Source of the DNA: Serratia entomophila
GTDB taxonomy: Bacteria > Pseudomonadota > Gammaproteobacteria > Enterobacterales > Enterobacteriaceae
Direction of reading: 5' to 3'
DNA length: 64,000 nt
Assembly: GCF_021462285.1 (NCBI RefSeq)
Contig: NZ_CP082787.1
Coordinates: 3,410,001-3,474,000, forward strand
Shown here: piece by piece, positions 40,937 through 49,777 of the stretch
Layout of the letters: every line of letters starts with the position of its first letter
How positions within the stretch are numbered: the first letter of the stretch is position 1
Position numbers and translations under genes: made by a program
The notes under the pieces: model-generated
The model's input: only the letters and a program-made list of their open reading frames with translations
Told to the model about the DNA's origin: nothing
Database searches by the model: none

Positions 40937-43093
40937 GTGTCACGTACAATTATGTTGATCCCCACCGGCACCAGCGTCGGCCTGACCAGCGTCAGCCTGG
41001 GCGTCATCCGCTCCATGGAGCAGCAAGGCGTTCGTCTGAGCGTGTTCAAACCTATCGCCCAGCCGCGTACCGGCGGCGACTCTCTCGACCAGACCACCAC
41101 CATCATCCGCAGCAACTCCACCATCCCGGCGGCCGAACCGCTGCGCATGAGCTACGTTGAGGGCCTGCTGAGCTCCAACCAGCAGGACGTGCTGATGGAA
41201 GAGATCGTGGCGCGCTACCACGAAAACACCAAAGACGCGGAAGTGGTGCTGATCGAAGGCCTGGTGCCGACCCGCAAGCATCAGTTCGCCAACGCGCTGA
41301 ACTACGAAATCGCCAAAACCCTGAATGCGGAAATCGTCTTCGTGCTGGCGCTGGGCAACGATTCCCCGGCGCAGTTGAAAGAGCGCATCGAACTGGCGCG
41401 CAGCAGCTTCGGCGGCAGCAAGAACAAAAACATCACCGGCGTGATCATCAACAAGCTGAACGCCCCGGTCGACGAGCAGGGCCGCACCCGTCCTGACCTG
41501 TCCGAAATCTTCGACGACTCCACCAAGGCCAGCGTCACCAACGTCGATCCGGCGCAGCTGTTCGCCAACAGCCCGCTGCCGGTGCTGGGCTGCGTGCCGT
41601 GGAGCTTCGATCTGATCGCCACCCGCGCCATCGATATGGCCCGCCACCTGAAGGCCCGCGTGGTCAACGAAGGCGACATCATGACCCGCCGCGTGAAGTC
41701 CGTGACCTTCTGCGCGCGCAGCATCCCGCACATGCTGGAACACTTCCGCCCGGGCTCCCTGCTGGTGACCTCCGCAGACCGCCCTGACGTGCTGGTTTCC
41801 GCCTGTCTGGCGGCGATGAACGGCGTGGAAATCGGCGCCATCCTGTTGACCGGCGGCTACGCCATCGACGAGCCGATCAGAAAGCTGTGCGAACGCGCCT
41901 TCCAGACCGGCCTGCCGGTCTTTATGGTCGACACCAACACCTGGCAGACCTCGCTCAGCCTGCAGAGCTTCAACCTCGAAGTGCCGTCTGACGACCATCA
42001 GCGCATCGAGAAAGTGCAGAACTACGTGGCCAGCCACATCAACGCCGAGTGGATCGAGTCGCTGACCGCCACCTCCGAGCGTTCACGCCGCCTGTCACCG
42101 CCGGCGTTCCGCTACGAGCTGACCGAGCTGGCGCGCAAAGCCGGCAAGCGCATCGTTCTGCCGGAAGGCGACGAGCCGCGTACCGTGAAAGCGGCGGCCA
42201 TCTGCGCCGAACGCGGCATTGCGGAATGCGTGCTGCTGGGCAACCCGGAAGAGATCCAGCGCGTTGCCGCTGCGCAGGGCGTTGAACTGGGCAAAGGCAT
42301 CGAGATCGTCGATCCGGTGGCCGTGCGTGAAAACTACGTGCCGCGCCTGGTCGAACTGCGCAAGAGCAAGGGCATGACCGAAGTGGTTGCCCGCGAACAG
42401 CTGGAAGACAACGTGGTGCTCGGCACCCTGATGCTGGAAAAAGGCGAAGTCGACGGTCTGGTATCCGGCGCGGTTCACACCACCGCCAACACCATCCGCC
42501 CGCCGCTGCAGCTGATCAAAACCGCACCGGGCAGCTCGCTGGTGTCTTCCGTGTTCTTCATGCTGCTGCCTGACCAGGTTCTGGTGTACGGCGACTGCGC
42601 GATCAACCCGGATCCGACCGCTGAACAGCTGTCTGAAATCGCCATCCAGTCGGCGGATTCCGCCGCCGCCTTCGGCATCGAACCGCGCGTGGCGATGATC
42701 TCCTACTCCACCGGCAACTCCGGCGCGGGCAGCGACGTTGAGAAAGTGCGTGAAGCGACCCGCCTGGCGCAGGAAAAACGCCCGGACCTGATCATCGACG
42801 GCCCGCTGCAGTACGACGCCGCCATCATGGCCGACGTTGCCAAGTCCAAGGCGCCGAACTCACCGGTCGCCGGCCAGGCTACCGTGTTCATCTTCCCGGA
42901 TTTGAACACCGGCAACACCACCTACAAAGCGGTACAGCGTTCCGCCGATCTGGTGTCCATCGGGCCGATGCTGCAAGGCATGCGCAAGCCGGTGAACGAC
43001 CTGTCGCGCGGTGCACTGGTAGACGATATCGTATATACCGTAGCGCTGACGGCGATCCAGTCCTCCCAGGCTGACGCCGCCGCCAAGGCGTAA
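40937..43093 (+). CDS. pta: Phosphate acetyltransferase
   Basis: Pta forms acetyl phosphate from acetyl-CoA. At 718 residues it is the long enterobacterial form: an N-terminal P-loop-like DRTGG region ([20 protein letters not shown]), a central regulatory domain, and the C-terminal PTA catalytic domain (from ~390: [17 protein letters not shown] and [15 protein letters not shown]). The start is GTG with GAAGAGG upstream. It is the second gene of ackA-pta, followed by a bidirectional terminator. Confidence 0.97.
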   Translation: MSRTIMLIPTGTSVGLTSVSLGVIRSMEQQGVRLSVFKPIAQPRTGGDSLDQTTTIIRSNSTIPAAEPLRMSYVEGLLSSNQQDVLMEEIVARYHENTKDAEVVLIEGLVPTRKHQFANALNYEIAKTLNAEIVFVLALGNDSPAQLKERIELARSSFGGSKNKNITGVIINKLNAPVDEQGRTRPDLSEIFDDSTKASVTNVDPAQLFANSPLPVLGCVPWSFDLIATRAIDMARHLKARVVNEGDIMTRRVKSVTFCARSIPHMLEHFRPGSLLVTSADRPDVLVSACLAAMNGVEIGAILLTGGYAIDEPIRKLCERAFQTGLPVFMVDTNTWQTSLSLQSFNLEVPSDDHQRIEKVQNYVASHINAEWIESLTATSERSRRLSPPAFRYELTELARKAGKRIVLPEGDEPRTVKAAAICAERGIAECVLLGNPEEIQRVAAAQGVELGKGIEIVDPVAVRENYVPRLVELRKSKGMTEVVAREQLEDNVVLGTLMLEKGEVDGLVSGAVHTTANTIRPPLQLIKTAPGSSLVSSVFFMLLPDQVLVYGDCAINPDPTAEQLSEIAIQSADSAAAFGIEPRVAMISYSTGNSGAGSDVEKVREATRLAQEKRPDLIIDGPLQYDAAIMADVAKSKAPNSPVAGQATVFIFPDLNTGNTTYKAVQRSADLVSIGPMLQGMRKPVNDLSRGALVDDIVYTVALTAIQSSQADAAAKA

Positions 43094-43110
43094 TTCATCG
43101 CCTAACGAAA

Positions 43111-43137
43111 ACAAGGGCCGGCTTTGCCGGCCCTTGT
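43111..43137. terminator. Bidirectional terminator after pta
   Basis: ACAAGGGCCGGC and GCCGGCCCTTGT form a perfect 12-bp stem with a TTT loop, between pta (plus) and the convergent lipoprotein gene (minus). Confidence 0.85.
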
Positions 43138-43162
43138 TATGTCACTCGTCCCCTTCCAGACT

Positions 43163-43591
43163 TCACTGTTCCGCGCTGACGATGATCTGCGAGATACTGC
43201 CATCCCTACTGATTTTTAGAGAGAAATCACGCTGCCAGAAACGTTTGGAATCGGCATCCTGCGGCTCCACGGTGCTGATTGCCACGGTATAGAGCGCACT
43301 ATCCTTAAAGGCGTTGTAAGAGTAAGGGATACACTGTCCGGGAGTCACCCGCTCAACAGGACTTGGCGGCATATTGGTTCTGCGCCAGAGCTCACGCGTT
43401 TGGTTATCCAACCGTTGTTCAATAGCGATACTGACCAGACTAACCCTGTCGCTTTGCGCCAGATACGTTTCCGGCAGGGAGAAACAGAGTTCATTCCCCC
43501 GCAGAGTAATATCTGCTGTATAAAAACGTTGCTTCTCGACCACGCAGCCGGCGAGCAACATCATGATGATGAGCGTATAGATCTTTCTCAT
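43163..43591 (-). CDS. Small lipoprotein, probable immunity protein of the upstream HExxH protein
   Basis: A 142-residue lipoprotein: signal peptide MRKIYTLIIMMLLAGC with a lipobox (LLAGC, Cys16), so the mature protein is probably membrane-anchored and faces the periplasm. The mature part (VVEKQRFYTADITLRGN) is a predicted beta-rich domain; I recall similar proteins being called putative T6SS immunity periplasmic lipoproteins, but I cannot check it. Its ATG overlaps the stop of the HExxH gene (ATGA), a tight coupling expected of an effector-immunity pair. AT-richer than neighbouring core genes, which fits transfer. No secretion genes are in the window, so the role is inferred. Confidence 0.7.
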   Translation of the reverse strand: MRKIYTLIIMMLLAGCVVEKQRFYTADITLRGNELCFSLPETYLAQSDRVSLVSIAIEQRLDNQTRELWRRTNMPPSPVERVTPGQCIPYSYNAFKDSALYTVAISTVEPQDADSKRFWQRDFSLKISRDGSISQIIVSAEQ

Positions 43592-44130
43592 TTCAGGTTT
43601 TTCCTGTCCGTGGGGTCATGAAGAAATCCTTTCAAAACAAACTCATAACGACTTTTCAAATCGGGACCGATAATACCCTGCATAAGTTTTACCTCAAACC
43701 ATCTTTCCCTGCCGTAACGAGAAAGGATGAAGTAGTCCGCAATAAGGCTGGCTTGCGCTTCCATACCATAATCAGCTAACGAGTAATAATCAGGCAACGA
43801 ATATTTATAAGATACCGCCCAACTCATTATTCCCCGCAGCCGGACATTCATGCCCATTTGATACTGCCAGACATGAGCCATTTCATGCATGAACCACCAT
43901 TGGTACTGCGTTGTTTCTGTTGAAAAATCCTCTCTAAAGTGCTTTTCAGGCCAATAAAGTTCGCCATTAGGCGTAACGGCAGTTTCCTCGTTCTGCAAAC
44001 CAAAGGGGAAATAATCTGCGTTATGCACTTTAACAAGACTGTAATTGATAGAATTTTTATAGAGAGAACGGGACAGGGTGATCTCGCTTAGCGTCAACCG
44101 TCTAAACGAACCTCTTATCGTTGTTATCAT
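43588..44130 (-). CDS. HExxH putative metallopeptidase, possible T6SS-type orphan effector
   Basis: A 180-residue protein with no signal peptide or membrane segment. The motif HEMAHVWQ (His82, Glu83, His86) is a zincin active site, and Glu124 in YGMEAQAS is a candidate third zinc ligand (gluzincin-like). Upstream, FPFGLQNEETAVTPNGELYW (41-60) resembles small Vgr-related/DUF4157-like zincin proteins associated with contact-dependent secretion. AAGGAG lies 9 nt before the ATG. It is the first gene of a two-gene unit, its stop overlapping a lipoprotein start by 4 bp. The island sits between pta and the PTS operon. Toxic action on peptidoglycan or proteins is an inference; a housekeeping protease is a less likely alternative. 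Confidence 0.65.
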   Translation of the reverse strand: MITTIRGSFRRLTLSEITLSRSLYKNSINYSLVKVHNADYFPFGLQNEETAVTPNGELYWPEKHFREDFSTETTQYQWWFMHEMAHVWQYQMGMNVRLRGIMSWAVSYKYSLPDYYSLADYGMEAQASLIADYFILSRYGRERWFEVKLMQGIIGPDLKSRYEFVLKGFLHDPTDRKNLK

Positions 44131-44233
44131 CTTTATTCACTCCTTGAATATAACAATATGTATTTATTGAATTTATTTCCTGATTATCGCTTTTTGTCTC
44201 AAAAGTGACCAACTTTTTATCAATGAAAAGCAA

Positions 44234-44254
44234 AAAAGTCCCCTAAGGGACTTT
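44234..44254. terminator. Hairpin upstream of the HExxH gene
   Basis: AAAGTCCC, CTAA loop region and GGGACTTT form an 8-bp stem with an A-tract on the left. It probably ends minus-strand transcription coming from the transketolase operon before the HExxH gene. Confidence 0.6.
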
Positions 44255-44329
44255 GCGGTCGGTAACGCGTTGATAAACGTCTCCGGGTATTGCAACATGC
44301 GGGTAATAACAGGTTTGAGTCACTCTGTG

Positions 44330-44350
44330 AGGGCCGGTAGTACCGGCCCT
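44330..44350 (-). terminator. Hairpin after the split transketolase operon
   Basis: AGGGCCGG and CCGGCCCT flank TAGTA immediately after the C-terminal subunit stop. The stem can extend to 10 bp. The T-tract is absent here; the next hairpin ~80 bp on may do the termination. Confidence 0.5.
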
Positions 44351-44354
44351 GCTG

Positions 44355-45308
44355 TTACAACAACTGCTGCGCCGCATCCAGAATATGCTCGGCGGTCAGG
44401 CCGTACTCCTGCTGCAGAAATGCCTGGGTGCCTACCTGGCCGTAACGTTCTTTCACCCCCACCCGCCGCATCGGCACCGGGCATTCTTCCGCCAGCACCT
44501 CGGCCACCGCCGAACCCAGGCCGTTATGGATACTGTGGTTTTCGCAGGTGACGATTTTTCCGGTCTTGGCGGCATAGGTTTTGATGATGTCGCGGTCGAT
44601 AGGCTTGAGGGTGAACATGTCGATCACCGCCGCGCTGACGCCCTGCTGCTCCAGCATCTGCGCCGCCTTCAGCGCCTCGGCCACCATGATGCCGTTGGCG
44701 ATCAGCGTGATGTCGTCGCCGTCGCGCAGCAGGTTGCCCTTGCCGATGGTGAAGCGCGAACCGTCCTGATAGATGCGGGTCGCCTGCTTGCGGATGGTGC
44801 GCACCCAGTAGAAGCCTTGCAAATCCATCAGCTGCTGCAGGATATCGGCAAACATGGTGGCGTCGGTCACTTCCAGCACCACCGAATGCGCCAGGCCGCG
44901 CACGATGCCCATGTCTTCGAACGACATGTGGGTGCCGCCGTTGTGGCAGGCGGTTACCCCGGCGTCGGAGGCGATCACCTTGACGTTGTTGCGCTGGTAA
45001 TCCAGCGACATAAACAGCTGATCGAAACAGCGGCGGCTGGCGAAGGCGGTGAAGGTGTGCACGAAAGGCACCCGGCCGGTGAGCGACAGCCCGGCGGAAA
45101 CGCCAATCACGTTGGCCTCCATGATGCCGCAGTTGATCACGTGCCGCGGATGGTCCTTGTGCACCCCGTCCATCGCCATCGAACTCATCAGATCCGCTTC
45201 CAGCGCGATGATCGGCGTATCCGCCTCAATTTGCCGGCGCACCATGCCGGCGTACACTTTGCGCATCTCTATAGCGTCGTTTTCCAGCTCGGTTACTACG
45301 TTAAACAT
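44355..45308 (-). CDS. Transketolase, C-terminal subunit
   Basis: The pyrimidine-binding and C-terminal part of a two-gene transketolase, 317 residues. Seen: ADLMSSMAMDG near the start, the pyrimidine-domain stretch MEANVIGVSAGLSLTGRVPFVHTF with the catalytic Glu, and a transketolase C-domain (KTGKIVTCENHSIHNGLGSAVAEVLAE). Its ATG overlaps the stop of the N-terminal subunit by 8 bp, so the two are made together. Last gene of the PTS operon. It would move two-carbon units between sugar phosphates in the pathway served by the PTS. Confidence 0.9.
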   Translation of the reverse strand: MFNVVTELENDAIEMRKVYAGMVRRQIEADTPIIALEADLMSSMAMDGVHKDHPRHVINCGIMEANVIGVSAGLSLTGRVPFVHTFTAFASRRCFDQLFMSLDYQRNNVKVIASDAGVTACHNGGTHMSFEDMGIVRGLAHSVVLEVTDATMFADILQQLMDLQGFYWVRTIRKQATRIYQDGSRFTIGKGNLLRDGDDITLIANGIMVAEALKAAQMLEQQGVSAAVIDMFTLKPIDRDIIKTYAAKTGKIVTCENHSIHNGLGSAVAEVLAEECPVPMRRVGVKERYGQVGTQAFLQQEYGLTAEHILDAAQQLL

Positions 45309-46146
45309 GGTCGGCCTCCAGTTCGGCGATGGCTTTTTCGATTTCCTGCTGCACGTCCGGCGTCAGGCGCAGGTGATGCGAGTTCTGCAGGTTCTCCAGA
45401 TAGCTCACGCCCTGCCCCTTGATGCTGTCGAGGATCACCACCAGCGGCCGCTGATCGCCGCCACGCACCGGCGAAACCGCCTCGCGCAATGCAGCGATGT
45501 CGTCGCCTTTGATGGTCTGCACTTCAAAACCGAAAGCGCGGAACTTGCCGGCCAGGTCAAACGGCTTAATCACCTCATCCAGCTGTCCATCCAGCTGCTG
45601 CTTGTTGTAATCGATAAACAGCGTCAGGTTATTCAGGTTGTGGTGGGCAATAAACTGGAAGGCTTCCCAGCACTGTCCTTCGTTCAGCTCACCGTCGCCG
45701 AGGATGCTGAATACCCGATTGCGTCGCCCCGCCAACCGGTGCGACAGCGCCATGCCCGCGGCGATGGACACGCCCTGCCCCAGCGACCCGGTGGTGGCGT
45801 CCACCCCACGGGTGCGCAGCCGGTCCGGGTGGCTCGGCAGCCGGGTACCGTTCTGGTTGAGCGTTTTCAGCTCCGCCTGCGGGAAATACCCCTTGATTGC
45901 CAGCGTGCTGTACAGCGCCGGGCCGGCGTGGCCCTTCGACAACACAAAGTAGTCGCGCTCCGGCCAGTCCGGGTCCGCCGGATCGATGCGCATCACGCCG
46001 CCGTACAGCACTGCCAGCGTTTCCACCACCGACATGCAGCCGCCGTAGTGGCCAAAACCCAGCCCGGTCAGCGCCTTCAGCGTTTCCAGGCGAATATCGC
46101 GCGCCAACGTGCGCAGCTCTTCAATTTCCGTGCTTGTGTGACTCAT
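45301..46146 (-). CDS. Transketolase, N-terminal subunit
   Basis: The thiamine-diphosphate-binding half of the split transketolase, 281 residues. The TPP motif is SILGDGELNEGQCWEAFQFI ... NNLTLFIDYNKQQLDG (GDG to N), with HYGGCMSVVETLAVLYGGVM and LSKGHAGPALYSTLAIKG upstream, as in transketolase. GAGG precedes the ATG. Located 14 bp after the PTS IIC gene and overlapping the C-terminal subunit, which makes a shared catabolic role clear. Confidence 0.9.
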   Translation of the reverse strand: MSHTSTEIEELRTLARDIRLETLKALTGLGFGHYGGCMSVVETLAVLYGGVMRIDPADPDWPERDYFVLSKGHAGPALYSTLAIKGYFPQAELKTLNQNGTRLPSHPDRLRTRGVDATTGSLGQGVSIAAGMALSHRLAGRRNRVFSILGDGELNEGQCWEAFQFIAHHNLNNLTLFIDYNKQQLDGQLDEVIKPFDLAGKFRAFGFEVQTIKGDDIAALREAVSPVRGGDQRPLVVILDSIKGQGVSYLENLQNSHHLRLTPDVQQEIEKAIAELEADHV

Positions 46147-46160
46147 CAGACAGCCCTCGC

Positions 46161-47546
46161 TTATTTTTCAACGCGGTCGGCGGCAGGCGCGCTTTTGCGT
46201 TTTCCCAGGAAGTTGTGCGCCACCAGCAGCGCGAACAGGGCGACAATCGCCAGCATGATCATTTCTTTCGACATAAAGCGCGCCATGTTGCCCAACAGGA
46301 TGCCCACCACGCCGAAGTCGGCGTCGGAGAAGGTGGTGTTGGCGAAGCCCAGCGCTCCCAACACCGGCAGCAGCAGCACCGGCAGGAAAGTGATCAACAG
46401 CCCGTTGGCGAAGGCACCCAGCATCGCGCCGCGGCGCCCGCCGGTGGCGTTGCCGAACACTCCGGCGGTGGCGCCGGTGAAGAAGTGGGGCACCACGCCG
46501 GGCAGGATCAGCACCATCTTCAGTTGCCCCAGCAGGAACAACCCGGCCAGGCCGCCGAGGAAGCTGAACAGAAAGCCGATCAGCACCGCGTTGGGGGCGT
46601 AGGGATAAACCACCGGGCAGTCCAGCGCCGGCCGCGCGTTAGGCACCAGTTTTTCCGAAAAGCCGGTAAACGCCGGCACGATTTCCGCCAGGATCAGACG
46701 CACGCCCTGCAAGATGATGAACACCCCGGCGGCGAAGGTGATGGCCTGAATAATCGAATACACCAGATAGTTCTGGCCGCCGCTGAGCTGACTTTCGACG
46801 TAGGCGCGCCCGGCGCAGATCGCCAGGATCAGGTAGATCACAATCATGGTCATCGAGATGGAAATGGAGCTGTCGCGCAGGAAGCTGAGGTTTTTCGGCA
46901 GGTTCATTTCCTCGGTGGAGCGCGAGTTTTTGCCAACCTTCGAACCGATCCAACCGGACAGCACATAGCCCAGGGTGCCGAAATGGCCGAAGGCGATGTC
47001 GTCGTTGCCGGTGATGCGGCGCATATAGCGCTGAGCGATCGCCGGGAAGAACGCCATGATCAGCCCCAGCGTCAGCGCGCCGGTAAACACCAGCTGCACG
47101 CCTTCAAAGCCCGCCACCGTCAGGATGATGCCGATCATGCAGGCCATGTAGAAGGTGTGATGGCCGGTCAGGAAGATGTATTTCAGCCGGGTAAAGCGCG
47201 CCACCACGATGTTCGCCACCATGCCGAACGCCATGATCAACGCGGTGGAAGCGCCGTATTTCTCCAGCGCGATGGAGACTATCGCTTCGTTATTCGGAAT
47301 GATGCCCTGAATATTGAAGGCGTGTTCGAACATGCCGCCGAGCGGATTCAGCGATCCCACCAGCACGGTGGCGCCGCCGCCCAACACGATAAAGCCGAGA
47401 ATGGTTTTTACCGTGCCTTTCACTACGTCGGAAAATGATTTCTTTTGCGCCAGCAAACCGATCAGGGCAATAAGGCCGACCAGCACTGAAGGCACCTTTA
47501 ATATATCGACTACAAATTTAAGCGTTTCCTGGATAAACATATCCAC
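46161..47546 (-). CDS. PTS system ascorbate-type EIIC component (UlaA/SgaT family)
   Basis: A 461-residue sugar permease of the UlaA (SgaT) family, with ~11-12 membrane segments. It starts MDMFIQETLKFVVDILKVPS and has GGGATVLVGSLNPLGGMFEHAF and AIVSIALEKYGASTALIMAFG, typical of UlaA. The C terminus is a charged tail (GKRKSAPAADRVEK). It lies between IIB and the transketolase subunits. The substrate need not be ascorbate: UlaA relatives transport several sugars, and the transketolase suggests a pentose or ketose phosphate route. Confidence 0.9.
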   Translation of the reverse strand: MDMFIQETLKFVVDILKVPSVLVGLIALIGLLAQKKSFSDVVKGTVKTILGFIVLGGGATVLVGSLNPLGGMFEHAFNIQGIIPNNEAIVSIALEKYGASTALIMAFGMVANIVVARFTRLKYIFLTGHHTFYMACMIGIILTVAGFEGVQLVFTGALTLGLIMAFFPAIAQRYMRRITGNDDIAFGHFGTLGYVLSGWIGSKVGKNSRSTEEMNLPKNLSFLRDSSISISMTMIVIYLILAICAGRAYVESQLSGGQNYLVYSIIQAITFAAGVFIILQGVRLILAEIVPAFTGFSEKLVPNARPALDCPVVYPYAPNAVLIGFLFSFLGGLAGLFLLGQLKMVLILPGVVPHFFTGATAGVFGNATGGRRGAMLGAFANGLLITFLPVLLLPVLGALGFANTTFSDADFGVVGILLGNMARFMSKEMIMLAIVALFALLVAHNFLGKRKSAPAADRVEK

Positions 47547-47563
47547 CTCGCCAATCGGTTTAA

Positions 47564-47845
47564 TCAGATAATTGAATGGGCTTCAAAGTAAGCGCGTAGC
47601 TTGGCTTCCAGCTCATTGATGTCGATGATATTGCTGATGACCACCAGCTGGTCCGCCGGCACGCTGGCGCTGTCGGCGATGTCCTTCGCCATCACGAAAA
47701 TATCGGCGGCGCCCGGCGTGGCGGAGGAAAGATCCGAGTGTTCGACCTCGGCTTCTATCGCCATTTTTTTCAGCACCTTTTTAATGTTCATTTCCACCAT
47801 AAAACTGCTGCCAAGACCGGAACCGCAAATCGCCATGATTTTCAT
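47564..47845 (-). CDS. PTS system ascorbate-type EIIB component
   Basis: A 93-residue IIB protein of the UlaB/SgaB type. The phosphorylated cysteine is Cys7 in MAICGSGLGSSFMVEMNI, the P-loop that follows beta-strand 1. The start at ATG 47845 has AGGTG 6 nt upstream; an in-frame GTG three codons earlier is less likely. Second gene of the operon, 93 bp after IIA and 17 bp before IIC. Confidence 0.9.
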   Translation of the reverse strand: MKIMAICGSGLGSSFMVEMNIKKVLKKMAIEAEVEHSDLSSATPGAADIFVMAKDIADSASVPADQLVVISNIIDINELEAKLRAYFEAHSII

Positions 47846-47938
47846 TATATTCACCTGTTAAATTTTTCATGTAGGGTAGCGCCGCCAGAAATAAATCTGA
47901 CGGAGTAAGACGTCATTCTTTGGCCTGGTGATTAAAAA

Positions 47939-48382
47939 TTAATAGCGGGCAATAATATCCTCGATCTGTTGTTTATCTTGCGCCTGAAATAAGGCGCCCA
48001 TCGCCTGATTATCCGAAAACAACTCCGCCAGTTGGGAGATCAGTTCAATATGGCTGCTGCTGTCGGGCGCGGAGAGCATCACCACCAGCTGCACCGGATC
48101 GTTATCCTCGGAATGGAAAGGTACGCCCTGATGGATTTTCAGCAACGACAGCCCCAGCGCGTTAGCGCCCTCTTCCGGCCGGGCGTGCGGCATGGCGATG
48201 CCCGGCGCCAGCACGAAATACGGCCCCAGCGCCGCATGCTGCCGAAAAATCGCCGTCAGATAATCCGGCGTGATGATATTGCGTTGCAGCAGCGGCTGGG
48301 CGCTCAGCGTTACCGCCTGCCGCCAGTCTTCCACCCGTTCGCGTAATTGAATATGGTCGGCGGTCAGCCAGTCTTTCAGCAC
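47939..48382 (-). CDS. PTS system EIIA component, mannitol/fructose type
   Basis: A 147-residue IIA protein of the PTS_IIA_2 family (UlaC-like). The phosphorylated histidine is His66 in GIAMPHARPEEG. First gene of the operon, facing the CRP- and LacI-controlled region. It receives phosphate from HPr and passes it to IIB. Confidence 0.9.
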   Translation of the reverse strand: MLKDWLTADHIQLRERVEDWRQAVTLSAQPLLQRNIITPDYLTAIFRQHAALGPYFVLAPGIAMPHARPEEGANALGLSLLKIHQGVPFHSEDNDPVQLVVMLSAPDSSSHIELISQLAELFSDNQAMGALFQAQDKQQIEDIIARY

Positions 48383-48475
48383 CTCGTCCCCCTGGTCATC
48401 CGATTGTTATGGGCGCCGACCGGTGATTATTCCACCGGCGACGCTAAAACTTTAATCAACGCCCCGGCGGCACAC

Positions 48476-48491
48476 TGTGATTGACATCACA
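48476..48491. promoter_or_regulatory. CRP site, perfect consensus
   Basis: TGTGA-TTGACA-TCACA matches all ten conserved positions and the extended TGTGAT/ATCACA arms. It lies ~94 bp upstream of the IIA start. Confidence 0.85.
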
Positions 48492-48492
48492 A

Positions 48493-48506
48493 AGATAGCG
48501 CTACCA
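48493..48506. promoter_or_regulatory. Operator 1 for the LacI regulator (imperfect palindrome)
   Basis: AGATAGCGCTACCA differs from the perfect operator TGATAGCGCTATCA at two positions. The central CGCG-flanked GCGC is typical of LacI-family operators. Confidence 0.7.
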
Positions 48507-48527
48507 AAGTTCTATCATGCAGATCTG

Positions 48528-48541
48528 TGATAGCGCTATCA
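48528..48541. promoter_or_regulatory. Operator 2 for the LacI regulator (perfect palindrome)
   Basis: TGATAGCGCTATCA is a perfect 14-bp palindrome 35 bp from operator 1, about 3.3 turns, and ~160 bp before the regulator start. Confidence 0.75.
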
Positions 48542-48700
48542 AAAAGCCGGGGCGCGGGATGGCGTTAACCACAATTTTTTATCGCTGGCCCGGGGAACGG
48601 GTTAGAATGTATCCCATACCGGGATCGTCGAAGCCGCTCAGTCGGCTTCCCATCATCACAATTTTTATGCGCGGCATGCGCATTTCAGTCGGGATTACGA

Positions 48701-49720
48701 ATGTCGATCGGCAAAAAACGACGCAGCACAGGAAGAGTGACGCTGGCCGACGTGGCGCAGCTGGCGGGCGTCGGTACCATGACCGTCTCGCGAGCATTAC
48801 GCACGCCGGAGCAGGTATCAGACAAGCTGAGGGAAAAGATCGAAGCGGCAGTCAGCGAACTGGGCTATCTGCCCAACCTCGCCGCCAGTTCGCTGGCGTC
48901 GGCCTCGTCCTATACCATCGCCATGGTGGTGCCCAGCCTGTCCGAGTCCGGCTGCGCCGACATGTTCGCCGGGCTGCAGCGGGTGCTGCAACCGGCGGGC
49001 TACCAGATCATGCTGGCCGAGTCGCAGCACCATCTGGAGCGCGAGGAAAAGCTGCTGGAAACCCTGCTCTCCTACAATCTGGCGGCGGCGGTGCTGCTCA
49101 GCGTAGAGCACTCGCAGAACACCCGCAATGCGCTGATTGCCGCCAACATCCCGGTGGTGGAGATTGGCGCGATGCGCGCCGATCCGATCGACATGAATAT
49201 CGGCATCGATTACGTGGCGGCCATGTATCAGCTGACGCAAACGGTGATCGCCAGCGGCTATCAAAACCTCGGCCTGCTGTGCGCCAATCAGGAGCAATGG
49301 ATTTTCCAGCAGCACCTGCAGGGCTGGCACAAGGCGCTGCTGCGCAACCATATGTCGCCGCATCGGGTGATCAACGCCGCGCAGCCCGCCAGCTTCAGCA
49401 CCGGCGCGCAACAGCTGCCGGAGTTTCTGCTGGCCTGGCCGGAGCTGGATGCGCTGGTGTGCGCCTCGGACGAGCTGGCCTGCGGCGCGCTGTATGAATG
49501 CCAGCGGCGGCGCATCAAAGTGCCGGACCAGCTGGCGGTGGTGGGCTTCGGCAACGGCGAGTTCAGCAAGGTGTGCCAGCCGCCGCTGACCACCATGACC
49601 ATCCCGCATCACGAGATCGGCATTCAGGCCGGCAAGGCATTGCTGGCGCGGCTGAACGACGAGCCCTGGCGCCAGGAAGGTTCCCTGCCCTCCACCCTGT
49701 GCCGCCGCGACAGCTGCTGA
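48701..49720 (+). CDS. LacI-family regulator, probably of the PTS-transketolase operon
   Basis: A 339-residue LacI/GalR-type regulator. The DNA-binding domain reads VTLADVAQLAGVGTMTVSRALRTPEQVS (GntR-like), followed by a hinge (LPNLAASSLAS) and the periplasmic-binding-like core. The ribosome site before ATG 48701 is weak (GGGATTACGA). Divergent from the PTS operon with two palindromic operators between; the ligand is presumably a phosphorylated or free form of the transported sugar. The gene is convergent with yfcD. Confidence 0.85.
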   Translation: MSIGKKRRSTGRVTLADVAQLAGVGTMTVSRALRTPEQVSDKLREKIEAAVSELGYLPNLAASSLASASSYTIAMVVPSLSESGCADMFAGLQRVLQPAGYQIMLAESQHHLEREEKLLETLLSYNLAAAVLLSVEHSQNTRNALIAANIPVVEIGAMRADPIDMNIGIDYVAAMYQLTQTVIASGYQNLGLLCANQEQWIFQQHLQGWHKALLRNHMSPHRVINAAQPASFSTGAQQLPEFLLAWPELDALVCASDELACGALYECQRRRIKVPDQLAVVGFGNGEFSKVCQPPLTTMTIPHHEIGIQAGKALLARLNDEPWRQEGSLPSTLCRRDSC

Positions 49721-49728
49721 TTGCGGGC

Positions 49729-49760
49729 ATAAAAAAGCCGGTCATCGACCGGCGGTTATT
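49729..49760. terminator. Terminator between the LacI regulator and yfcD
   Basis: GCCGGTC, loop ATC, GACCGGC (49737-49753) with an A-run before and a T-rich end after. It can serve both convergent genes. Confidence 0.7.
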
Positions 49761-49777
49761 TTCAGCGTAACGCCGCG

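Larger units (their letters stand above)
48383..48700. promoter_or_regulatory. Regulatory region between the PTS-transketolase operon and its LacI regulator
   Basis: A 318-bp divergent control region. It holds a perfect CRP consensus (48476-48491) and two palindromic operators 35 bp apart (48493-48506 and 48528-48541), listed separately. The arrangement predicts catabolite activation and LacI-type repression of the operon, with autoregulation of the regulator likely. Confidence 0.75.
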
